In this document: in pieces, positions 35,100-45,200 of the stretch
Numbering within the stretch: the first letter of the stretch is position 1
Layout: each line of letters begins with the position of its first letter
NCBI RefSeq assembly: GCF_026151205.1
Contig: NC_087079.1
Coordinates: 8,672,635 to 8,736,634 of the forward strand
Direction of reading: 5' to 3'
DNA length: 64,000 nt
DNA from: Bolinopsis microptera
Taxonomy: Eukaryota; Ctenophora; Tentaculata; Lobata; Bolinopsidae
The notes under the pieces: model-generated
Told to the model about the DNA's origin: nothing
The model's database searches: none
What the model saw: only the letters and a program-made list of their open reading frames with translations
Position numbers and translations under genes: made by a program

Positions 35100-35537
35100 T
35101 CAAATAATAACACAGCAAAGTGGTTCCCTCCTGCGTGGGGGAGGTGGTGGGTGAGGAGGGTGACCTGGAGGTGGTGGGTGAGGAGGGTGACCCGGAGGAG
35201 GTGGGCGAGGTCCCGCACGCGCAGGGTGGTATCTTGAGTGTCCTGGTGGTGGCACTCCTGCTCGCTGTCTAGGATAACTTCCAGAATATCCTGACAAGTA
35301 AGGGTCTTGTGGAGTGTTGTGAAGGTTGTTAGGTGACATCTGATAAGTTGGTGTAGCATATGCACTTGCAGCAGGGCTCTGTGATGGAGTTCTTGTGGCT
35401 GGTCTCGGACTTTGAAATTGATATCGTTGATGAACTTGAGGCACCGTTGTGGATTGTTCAGGGGCTGGAGCTTGCCCATTGAACTCTGTATAGGGAGGTG
35501 GTGGGTCGTCAGGATCTTGGTCAAGGTTCCTCGACAT
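35100..35537 (-). CDS. Proline-rich PPPY/CaaX protein 5 (145 aa)
   Basis: A single-exon minus-strand frame, ATG at 35535-35537, stop at 35100. It begins MSRNLDQDPDDPPPPYTEF, with a PPPY motif (the WW-domain ligand PPxY). It continues with a Gln/Ser/Pro/Thr-rich segment and Tyr-containing repeats, and finishes in a Pro/His-rich block with GHPPHPPPP repeated twice. The tail is EPLCCVII: CVII is a CaaX box with an adjacent Cys. By analogy with known CaaX proteins it should be prenylated and membrane-attached. The largest member of the cluster; the others lack PPPY. An overlapping 188-codon frame in another register is treated as a shadow. Confidence 0.87.
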   Translation of the reverse strand: MSRNLDQDPDDPPPPYTEFNGQAPAPEQSTTVPQVHQRYQFQSPRPATRTPSQSPAASAYATPTYQMSPNNLHNTPQDPYLSGYSGSYPRQRAGVPPPGHSRYHPARAGPRPPPPGHPPHPPPPGHPPHPPPPPRRREPLCCVII

Positions 35538-36774
35538 GATCGAACTTGATAGTGAAATCTGTCTCCGTTAGCTCTACCACAGACCAGTGCTATAAAGGAA
35601 ACACAAATTGCTGTATCTGCGATGAACAGCTGAAGAACATGACTGTGTTTACGGCATTGTGTTTACTTCGATCACAACACATCATGCCCACGCAGGATGT
35701 GTGATCAAATCATGACATTGGTAGAATTGTAACCAAACTTATTTTAAACAAGAGTCAGCCTACAAATATGTTTGTACTTTTAATGTGACTGTGTTCAACT
35801 GTCTTGCTGAAAATGTCTTTGGTCAAAGACTTAAAAAAGTTTCCAGATGGATGAGCAAGCGTATTCAAGTGCAACACGATCTCTTTGTTAATACTTAAAC
35901 CTTCAGGAAAGTATTTCAACACTTTGTAAGCATCAAAACATAAATATTTTATTTATAATGCGGTTGATGTTACGACAGAATGAAGACCAGATCAATGAGA
36001 TAGTGAAATATTTGCGCACCATTGTGGAATTTCAACCGTTTCAAATAATTGAAAGGATACGAGTATGTGGTTGTAGTTGTACGTATGTGGTTGTCTTGCT
36101 GGTGCGATTATTAATTATTATTCAATAGGATATTATATTCTCCGATGTCTAAATACAGGGTGTACCGCATAAAGTGTGACTTTTATTCTACTTTAATAGT
36201 TTTTGACAAAATTAAACTTCACGTTATTTTTAACTAAATTTTAACTAAACTAATAAAAACGTTTTAAAGACCTTCCTCAAAATTCTGCCCGGACAATCTC
36301 TTTTAAATGATCCCTAAATATATTTTGAAAGTTTCAGGGTGATAGATCAAAAACAATTGGAGAAAAAAGATTTTTAGACTCGATTTTCACTACGCGAGAT
36401 AAACTCGATTTTCACTACGCGCGATAGAGAGTTACTCTTTTCTATCAAAAACAACTAAAATGTCGATTTCGAAAATTTTTTGTTGAGACCCCTTAATTAC
36501 AGCAAGCTTAAGTTCCTGAGAGTGAGGTAGCACCATAATATTATTTAAGATGCGTACCAATGCATTGTGATTGAAACTTAGTATATCTATATGAAGTGAT
36601 TTATCAGTAATGAGATTATTATTGGAAGTATAGATAAAATACACAGGTTCGTACGCTAAACAATTATATACCTTTTTCTGATTGGTTAACGTTTAAAGCG
36701 AACAATCTTAATTATATAAACAGCCTATCTGTGGCAAGTTCAAAATCAATGTTATTATGTTAATATCCTATAAT
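35538..36774. other. Gene-free stretch upstream of CaaX protein 5
   Basis: Probably includes the promoter of CaaX protein 5. Otherwise AT-rich; a doubled ctcgattttcactacgcg segment sits near 36379-36421. No exon supported. Confidence 0.5.
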
Positions 36775-36904
36775 TAGGACTACGTACTCAGTACTGGCAC
36801 TGCCTAAAACAGATAACCGAATCATTTCCTACTTATGTTGATGAGTTTTGCGCTCAACGTTTGAGTCCCAGAATACAGTGTAGTTTTTAAGAAGTTTCGC
36901 GGTG

Positions 36905-37162
36905 ATGAATTTTAGAGGAGCTCCATTAAAAGGGTGGCCGAATATGAGGCCGACAAAGCTTAATAAAGAAACTGATATGACGCATGAATACGGGAGAAGA
37001 AGATCCAGCTGCCTTGCCTGTGTTGAAAAGGCCCGGAGTGATAGAGCCCGGAGATCGAGTCGAGCATCTAAAGCAGCATCAAGACAAAGTTCCCAGCAGT
37101 CGGACACTCTCTCTGCTTCGTTTGGTTTGTCACATTTCATGTATTTTTATCTTTCAAATTAA
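36905..37162 (+). CDS. Small Ser/Arg-rich protein, copy A (85 aa)
   Basis: The frame begins MNFRGAPLKGWPNM and ends GLSHFMYFYLSN followed by TAA. It is basic and serine-rich, with RRRSS and RARRSS (PKA-like sites). The paralogue at 38410-38691 keeps the same frame despite in-frame length differences. The last ~30 codons are almost identical (RQSSQQSDTLSASFGL) while the middle differs. The frame may be a terminal exon rather than a complete gene. No known domain recognised. Conservation of frame in a duplication is the main support. Confidence 0.45.
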   Translation: MNFRGAPLKGWPNMRPTKLNKETDMTHEYGRRRSSCLACVEKARSDRARRSSRASKAASRQSSQQSDTLSASFGLSHFMYFYLSN

Positions 37163-37358
37163 ATTATCTGCCCTACTCCTGAGAGTGAGTAAACAAAAAA
37201 ACTGGCCTAGCTCTGTCACTTTTTTGCAGAAGGCCAGCAGTCGCCACTTATCGAGGTGACAGCCAGTCCCCTTAGCGACAGCCATGAAGTGGCAGCATTT
37301 AGCCATCTTTCACGTAGACGACACTGCTTTTAGCATGAGCTGACACGAAGGAAGATGA

Positions 37359-37721
37359 TTAATCACTCTACACTCAACTGTCACGTGACTTTTTTAACCC
37401 GTTCTCTAGGTGGCCCTGAATGGCTATTCGAAACCTTTACCCTCTAACCTGATCCCAACCCTAACCCTAACCAAGTCTCTATCAAAAGCATATGCTGAAA
37501 CCTTAACCCTAACGAGAAATGAGACCAACTTCCTAATATGGTCATGTCACGTGATCGAGACAGTTTTTCGCCAATATCTCGTCAGGGCCCAGGGAAGCAT
37601 TTTAACCTTATGTCATGGCGGTGATTCGGATTCAGCATCCGAAAATATATCGATTCGTGGAGGTTTCGACTGTCGGGGGCTCTTTCAGAAAAATCTCGAA
37701 GATCGAGTGTAAAGTGATTTA
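37359..37721. mobile_element. MITE with TAATCACTCTACA ends and internal CCCTAA repeats, copy 2
   Basis: A 363-bp unit, opposite in orientation to 29610-29912. It begins TTAATCACTCTACACTCAAC, holds ccctaaccctaacc near 37466, and ends GATCGAGTGTAAAGTGATTTA. Confidence 0.75.
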
Positions 37722-37792
37722 GCACGCTCGGGTGAATAATAACGGATGGTCTTACCAATTTAGCTAATATAATTCCTTTGTGGTGATTGGAT

Positions 37793-37900
37793 ATCGATTA
37801 ATGATATCTATATTAATGTAATAATATTAATATAATAATATTATTATATTAATATTATTATATTAATATTATTACATTAATATAAATATCATTAATCGAT
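37793..37900. repeat. Near-perfect AT-rich hairpin
   Basis: About 108 bp that fold back on themselves: ATCGATTAATGATAT at the left is answered by ATATCATTAATCGAT at the right. The arms between are built of AATATTAAT-type repeats. A shorter relative is near 40224-40275 in the second duplication unit. Confidence 0.85.
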
Positions 37901-38409
37901 AATGTTAATTAATAATATTAATAATATTAATTAATATTAATATTAATATAATTCATTAGTAATATATTTTTGGTGTTCAGTAATGTTTTAAAATGTTTAG
38001 TAAATTTTGTTTTCGTAATTATATTTATTCAGGACGTTACAGAAGGAATTAATTTGATGTAGTTTGAGGAGTCCTCACTCTCCTAATGTCCAACAATCCC
38101 AATAATTCTCTTGTTGCTAATATGCATCACATTCATACATTAGGCATTGTGAATTCATCTTTCAGTTTCATTAGTATTTGAGTAGGTACTGTTGACTAAC
38201 AATGTCATTTGCCAATCCTTCGCAAATTGCAACTGTTCTTATGCTCCCGAAAAACATGAACTCAATGTCATAAATTGGACCGCGTACTCAGTACTGCCTA
38301 GAAAATAGAACCTTATCATGTTTACTTACTTACGTACATTGATTAGTTTTGCGCTCAACGTTTGAGTCCCAGAATATAAATGCTCTTTTTAATTAGAAGT
38401 TGTGTGGTA

Positions 38410-38691
38410 ATGAACTTTAGAGGAGCTTCATGGAAAGAGTGGCAGGATATGAAGACAACGATTAGTAGAAAAACTGACATGCTGAAGTTGAATCTACCCA
38501 CCAATGAACAGGCGAGAAGACGATCCAGCTGCTGGAGTGATAAGGTCCGGAATGATAAGGCCCGGAGATCAAGTCGAGTAGGATCTTATAAACCAGCTAA
38601 ACCAGCATCAAGACAAAGTTCCCAGCAGTCGGACACTCTCTCTGCTTCGTTTGGTTTGTCACATTTCGTGTATTTTTACCTTTCAAATTAA
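38410..38691 (+). CDS. Small Ser/Arg-rich protein, copy B (93 aa)
   Basis: Paralogue of 36905-37162. The frame runs from MNFRGASWKEWQDM to GLSHFVYFYLSN and TAA, and an upstream in-frame Met at 38380 would extend it by ten residues. Relative to copy A it has an in-frame insertion (LKLNLPTN region) and another near YKPAKP. It keeps RRRSSC and KARRSSR and the terminal RQSSQQSDTLSASFGL block. Basic, probably cytosolic or nuclear. Function unknown. Confidence 0.45.
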   Translation: MNFRGASWKEWQDMKTTISRKTDMLKLNLPTNEQARRRSSCWSDKVRNDKARRSSRVGSYKPAKPASRQSSQQSDTLSASFGLSHFVYFYLSN

Positions 38692-39247
38692 ATTATCTGC
38701 CCTTCTCCTAAGTAAACAGAAAATGTTTGGCGATTTATCAATTTTATTTGCATTCTTTTTTAATCTTTTGCTCATGTGTTTAAACTGCGTTTGAAGGCCG
38801 GCTACGACTCATAGTCTTACAGGATCATTAATTCAACGACACTGGTTTGACATAAAACATTCATATTTCTTGCAGTGGCGGTCATGCCATCTACAAGATT
38901 ATGATACAGTGATACATTAGCATGAATGATAATTGATAATCTATCAGATTTCTTCAAACATTTGTATAGTAAAGACTGCTACTGTTGGTTCGTTATGCAC
39001 ACTCCAGCCTATAATGTTAGTTAAATACCATGTATGTCTTTGATCACACGCATGTTCTGATTTATTTACGTTAGCTGGTGACTCAGATAAACCATGCCTG
39101 ATTTACCGATTAATGCTGAGTTTAATAGTTTAACCAACATATCAAGCCATACAATCAAACTATTGTAGAAATAAGCCTACCCAACACTAATGAATTTGTT
39201 CTACAATTACCTGACACGGCAGTGATTCTTGCAATGCTTATAACGGA

Positions 39248-42200
39248 GTTTGGTCAGTCCGGAAGATTGCAGCCCTTTCCAGGATTTTACGACGATTAAG
39301 AAGATGTTTGGATCGGCTAGGCCGGTTCCTGCCCCAACCCGCTCCATCAGAACCATCAGTTCTGTTATCAGCTCCCTACGTATGATCATTTTTCGGTTCT
39401 TTTGCGATAGTGTAAACGCGATAAGCTATAATTTTCGCCGATAGCTAGCCGGCTAGCGCTAGATGGCGCGATCAAGCGCCATCTAGCGCCAACTATCGTC
39501 AGTTATCGCGTTTACACTATCGCAAAAGAACCCATTACATTTTTCCTAAATTTTCGGTCTTTTACTAAATATTTGTTGGAAAGATAGTATACAATTATTG
39601 TGTTGCTTTCATGCTGACCACTTTTGCTGTTCACAGTTTGTACAAGGTTTATTCAATTCACGATCAGACATGGGAAACAAAAACTCCTGATTTTTTTTCT
39701 TTTCTTTTTTCTTCTCTTTTTTAAAGATGCAACCTGGCAAAACTAATGGTGCCCTGGCCCCTGGTGTGAGACTGAGAGGAGTCCCGAATTTGCCACTGCC
39801 TATTTTGCAGAAGCCAGCAGTCTCCACTTATCGAGGTGACAGCCAGCCACCTTCGTGACATGCACGGAGATTGGTATAGCCTTCGGCCACCTCCCACGTG
39901 GACGACACAGCTTTGGGCATGCGCCGAAGCAACATAATAGATAAGATGTAGCAAATAATATGGGAGTTTTCTCTAACTCTAAGCTAATGAAAATGTTGTT
40001 TCCCTTCATTTCTGGCTCTTAAAAAGCAAACTCGCTGAAACTTCCGCTAATCACACGCTCGACAACAACCTTAATACGTTAACGTGACTTTCTGAGTTAA
40101 AATATTAGTCTCCTGGAATCAAACGTGATTTAATTTTACGATGAAATTGGACTCTTTGGTGGTAATCATTGAATAACGGATAATTTATTTTACCAATTTA
40201 GCTGATACAATTACAATTCCTTTGTGATGATTGGATATCGCGATAATGATATTAATATAATAATATTAATATGATTCATATGCATCATATTCATAAATGA
40301 GGCATTGTGAACTCATCTTTTTATTATTATTTCAATTTGAGTAGGTACTGTTGACTAACAATGTCATTTGCCAGTGCTTCGCAACTATCATCTAGTCTTA
40401 AGCTTACATTAACCATGAAGTCATGCGCCAAGCGCATTGGTAAGTGCCTAAACAGAATTGCGAAAAGAGCAATTTTTAAACATAATGCTTTTATAACACC
40501 GTGGTTATTATGAAAAGATAATAATGAAGGTATAGTGATTGTTTTATGCTTTTGAACGAACATGATTGGAAGTTGGCACTATGCCGCAAGAGTGCCGCTA
40601 TAATGCCGCGACAGTGTCACAATAGTGCCACGACAGTGCCATTAAAGTGCCACGAGAGTGCTGCGACAGTGCCTTCGCGATCCGGATGTATGACCATAAT
40701 TGGTTTGCAATTTTTTGTGCGAAATTTTCGGATTGTAAACAGATCTTTTTGTAAATATAATTTCGCCTGTCGATTGTTTCCCACCTAAAATTTATTGATA
40801 TTTGATATTTGAGCATCGCTTAGCACGTGACTTATTTTGATCATTGAATGAAATATTAAATGATTATTGTATTGAAAGTGATCGAGATGTGCCCCAGGTG
40901 TGCCCTAGGTGTGCCCCAGGTGGTTCTGCGGTCTGCCCGAGGTGCCCCAGGTGTGCCCGAGTTTGTGCCCGAGGTGTGCCTGAGGTGTGCCCCAGATGTG
41001 CATCGGGGTGTGCCCCAGATGTGCATCGGCAGATTACCGAGTTACCGAGATTTATTAGCAGAGTCTCTATCATTAACGAGCAAGTTGTGGAGAAGAATGC
41101 ATACTGACACCAAAACGCATAGCAGAGTATTTTCATATCTGAATGTGTTATTATTTAGTGGTATTGGTTGCGCGTGCGCGCACGTGCTGCGACTATAGAC
41201 TAGCTGACCCCAGATTGCAATTATCAGACGTACCTAGAGAAGTTTCAAACTGTGAACAAACCTCGATTCAGCCAAAGTTACTGTCATCAACACGTCAGAA
41301 ATAGAAAATATTGATTTTAAAAATTTGAATAGACATTATTTCAGGTGGCCTCGTATACGTAATTGAAAAATTCACGAAAAAAATTTAACACATGTGTTAA
41401 ATTTTTTTCGTTTGTATACAGAACATACTGTTTTGAAACAGAATTCCCACGTGTTTCGGGAAGCAGAGTTTCAATTCCAGGGCTGAAATTATAGTGGCAC
41501 GACAAGGTTTCGAGAACAAAACTGGTTTTTGGCAATTGTTATCCTTTTGTAGGCAAAACATATCTACTTTTTGAAAATTGCAAACGACCAATTACCGAAA
41601 CATACTTTTTGGTAATTGGTCTTTTTGAGCTCTTTGTCGAGAAATGAAACGCAGAACTTTACAATCCTGACATGATGCTTAGGTTCAGATAATATTTTAA
41701 AACTATTGATACTTGAGTATTTATATCCAAATATCACCTTCAGCGGAGGTTAAACGAATACAGAATCTCGCTGCAAAAAAGAGAAATGAAGCTGTAGAGT
41801 TGCGCGTACTAGAGTCCGGCGACGAGCTACCTTCACCCTCTCGTCACTACACTCTTGCTGAATTAGCGTAAGTTATATAAATAAATCAATTGCATTGATC
41901 GTGGTAATTTAATTTAATTATTCCTTAATTTGAGATAATTTGTCGCTTATTATTATATTTATAGTTAATTCAACTTGCGCTAATACAATCTATTCCATTT
42001 GTCGTATCAAGAACTCAAATATAAATTGTGTTCATTTTATTGTGCTGTTTCATAGGAACAGATGAAAAATAAGAGATATTTTTAAAACCGTCCAAAATAT
42101 TCATTGCACTCAGCTTCGCAGTACCAAACTGTTATGATAAAGTTTTAAAATTCATATATCAATAAGTATTCATAGTTATCTGTAACATAATTCCATTTAA

Positions 42201-45200
42201 TTCCATTTATAAATGCATTGAACTTGTGGACGAACGACAGCAACATGACATGTGACTGAGGATATTTATGTCGCCAATTGATGTTTTTTTGTTACTGCGG
42301 TCGATTGAATTTGATGAAAGATAGCTGCAATTCAAGTTAACAGAAATACTTCTCTTACGTATTAAAACGGTATAATCTTTTGATATCTTCTTCGCCTTTT
42401 TTAGGACTTCAAATAATCTCTTCTTAACTATTGCTCAGTGGTCTGAGTGCACTGTCCCAAGCAAATTTCAGATATATTTATTATTTGTTTAACCGGAAAC
42501 AAGAGCCATGAGTCATCGTGTCGGGTTAAGTTAATTACTATTGAAAACAGATTTTTCAAACTTTAAAAACTCAGATAATAGACAATATACGTCATAATCA
42601 CATTCAACGTGATAAACTTCATGGACGAACAACTTCTAAACCATATTGTTATAACCATACCCACCATTGCACCCCAAGTTAGCACATAACCATCAGAGAA
42701 ATAACAGAGAACTGGTCCAATCAGGAGGACAGCACAAAAATAAATTGTATTGCTTTATAAGGTAAGTTGAGTTCTATAAATTGCTTATGGTACGGCACAA
42801 GACAACAGTCATGGGAACATTTTCAACTCTCAAATTGTTCGATGGGAGAAGATATCTCCGTTAAGTTTAATTATTATCTGCATCCAAATCGGCTAAAGCT
42901 CGAGCGGAAAAGTACCTATAATACTGTAGAACATTAAATATGTCGTCGAGAATGAAATAGAAACATTACGGTTACCGTCAGGCTAACCAGGTGGTTTCGC
43001 CGCTGTCTTGCAAGCATTAAGCTTAACACTGCATTAACACCGCGTTAAGGTTGCGTTAGATGCAACCGGTAGCACTAACGTTCCGGGGAACTCGATAGCA
43101 CTTGTTGGTAGAGCTTCAAATAGCAATTGCTTTGTTAATGTCCACCTTTGTTGAAGAAGCTTAATCGATAGTATACAATTATTGTGTTATTTACATGCTG
43201 TCTACTTTTGCTGTTTACAATTCTTACAAGGTTCATTATGATTTACCTTATCGGACCTTATTTGGACGGACATTACATGAACGGACATAATTGTGAACGG
43301 ACATTAATATGAACGCTCGAAGGCATTCAAAACCATCAAAATCCGAATTTTTTTAAATTTTTGACGTTTTTTTAATTTCAGCAAATGATTTTTTAATCCA
43401 TTTTTTATACAGTAAGTAAGAATAGCAGTCATTAAGCAGTAAAAAATGTTAAAATATGTGTACATGATCAGTGTCTAATATCACATATCATCTTCATTAA
43501 ATAGGTTTTCGTGCATGAAATAGTCCATGCTTAAACAAGCATCAGTGATTTCTAGCTTTGTGGAAACCTTTTTTATCAAACTACCCTGGTCCTGCATTTC
43601 AGTGTTAACTTTTACAAGCCATTCGGCGCGAAGTGGTTTTATCTTAGACAGAAGAAGGTTAACCTTAACATCACGTGGAGCTTTCCTAGAACTGTTTCAT
43701 TACCTCCCCTCAGTAATATGAACTATAAAAACGTCGGACAATGTCCTTGGCAACACGATTTACCGTAATATCTAGAGGCTGGAACAAGTTTGTCATGTTG
43801 GCGGGGACTAGCTCATGAACTATGTTGTTGAGTGTCATGATTTCGTTGACTTTTTCCGCCAAGTGACCCTTGAAAACATCATATACTAGTAGAGTTTTCT
43901 GTGCCTCCGGCAGACCAAGGAGAACCTTTCCGTCGTTAACTTACGGCACAATAAAGTTCTCATAGTTGTCATATTCTGGGTAAAAAGTTCGAAATGGAAA
44001 AATTTTTGAAAAAATTTCAACGGACTTTAACTTGGACGGACATTAATTGAACGGACTTTATTTGAACGGAAATTAAGATGAACGCTAGGGCCTCCAGCGT
44101 TCAAGTAATGTCCGTCCGAATAAGGTCCGATAAGGTAATCCTCAAGTTATAGACAAGAAATGTAAAAACTTCTCAACTTCTGGCTCTTAAAATCAGACTT
44201 AATTGAAACGTCCGTCAAAAACGTGACAGCCAATTTAAAAATGAGCAAATTTCTCTCACATAAACACAAAATACTATGTTTCATTGCATTAAAATTAAAA
44301 TGATTTTACTAACACCTGGAACTGTTTAAATAATGAGATTTCAAACAGAAGGCAACAGACGATCTCCAATCGACCTACCACTATATAAAAGTGGTTATAA
44401 ATAGATAGGCTTTCACACAATATTTGGCCTGTTTTTCTTCTTTAGTCTCATCAATTATGGCACAATTCGTCATACTCATGCTGAAAATCCAAGTCTGGTC
44501 ATTTGGAAATAAAGAGTACTTTTATAGACACTGCATTTAACAATTGTCCCTTCTGGCCTATCCATCAAGGCCGTCAAAGCCTAATGAAAACAAACGATTC
44601 GCAATGTGAGGACAACGCAAATGGCTAGACGTCAATTATACCCAAGAATTGCGGGTATGATCTTAATGTTTAGAAGCAGATAATTTGGCTCTCCGATGTT
44701 CACGTATTCTTAGTTTTAATTTGCCTTTGTGAGGTCCATACCAAAATATGATTAAACAATTAAATCCGCAAGATTGCCGGGTCATAAATCAATTATACTT
44801 TCTATTCTAATTGCAGCGTGTAAATCGAAAAAACTTGTTTTTCCGTGATAATTGTTGGATAGATAATATTATAAAATTCGTACGTTTATTTCATACCCGA
44901 ACTCGATTTATTCAATGCTCTTGTAGCCAAGTTATTTTGTTTTTATTGACTGAAATGTTTGTTCGATGTTCTGTTTCCGTACGATAAATAATGATCTGCA
45001 ATAGACCACCCTCTTTAAATCAATTATTGGTCATTTAATTTCGTTCGTATGTGACAAAGTGAACTTTTTGTGCCTTTTGTGTTTTTATTTACTTATAACA
45101 ATGGGATATGTCAACAATTCATAATACATTCAGGTCATAAAATAATGCAAGACTATTCGGCATTCCTTGTCAGGGTGTGTCCTAACTATTCCTCATACAT

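Larger units (their letters stand above)
36775..40395. repeat. Tandem segmental duplication, two units carrying related small ORFs
   Basis: Unit 1 is about 36775-38240 and unit 2 about 38270-40395. Blocks recur in the same order. These are gtactcagtact followed by tttgcgctcaacgtttgag (36785, 38285), the ORF, ccacttatcgaggtgacagc (37243, 39817), an AATATTAAT-rich stretch (37790, 40230), and gtaggtactgttgactaaca (38182, 40341). Unit 2 has extra sequence including the MITE at 39395-39532; unit 1 has the element at 37359-37721. Confidence 0.8.

Noticed and set aside
34958-35524. 188-codon frame overlapping CaaX protein 5
   Set aside because: Another register of the same Pro-rich DNA. The 145-codon frame has the PPPY start and the CaaX tail shared with its neighbours.
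39207-39389. 60-codon minus-strand frame with a possible GTAATT donor
   Set aside because: It competes with a plus-strand exon candidate that fits the phase of the next exon. Neither is proven, and the minus reading has no partner exon.
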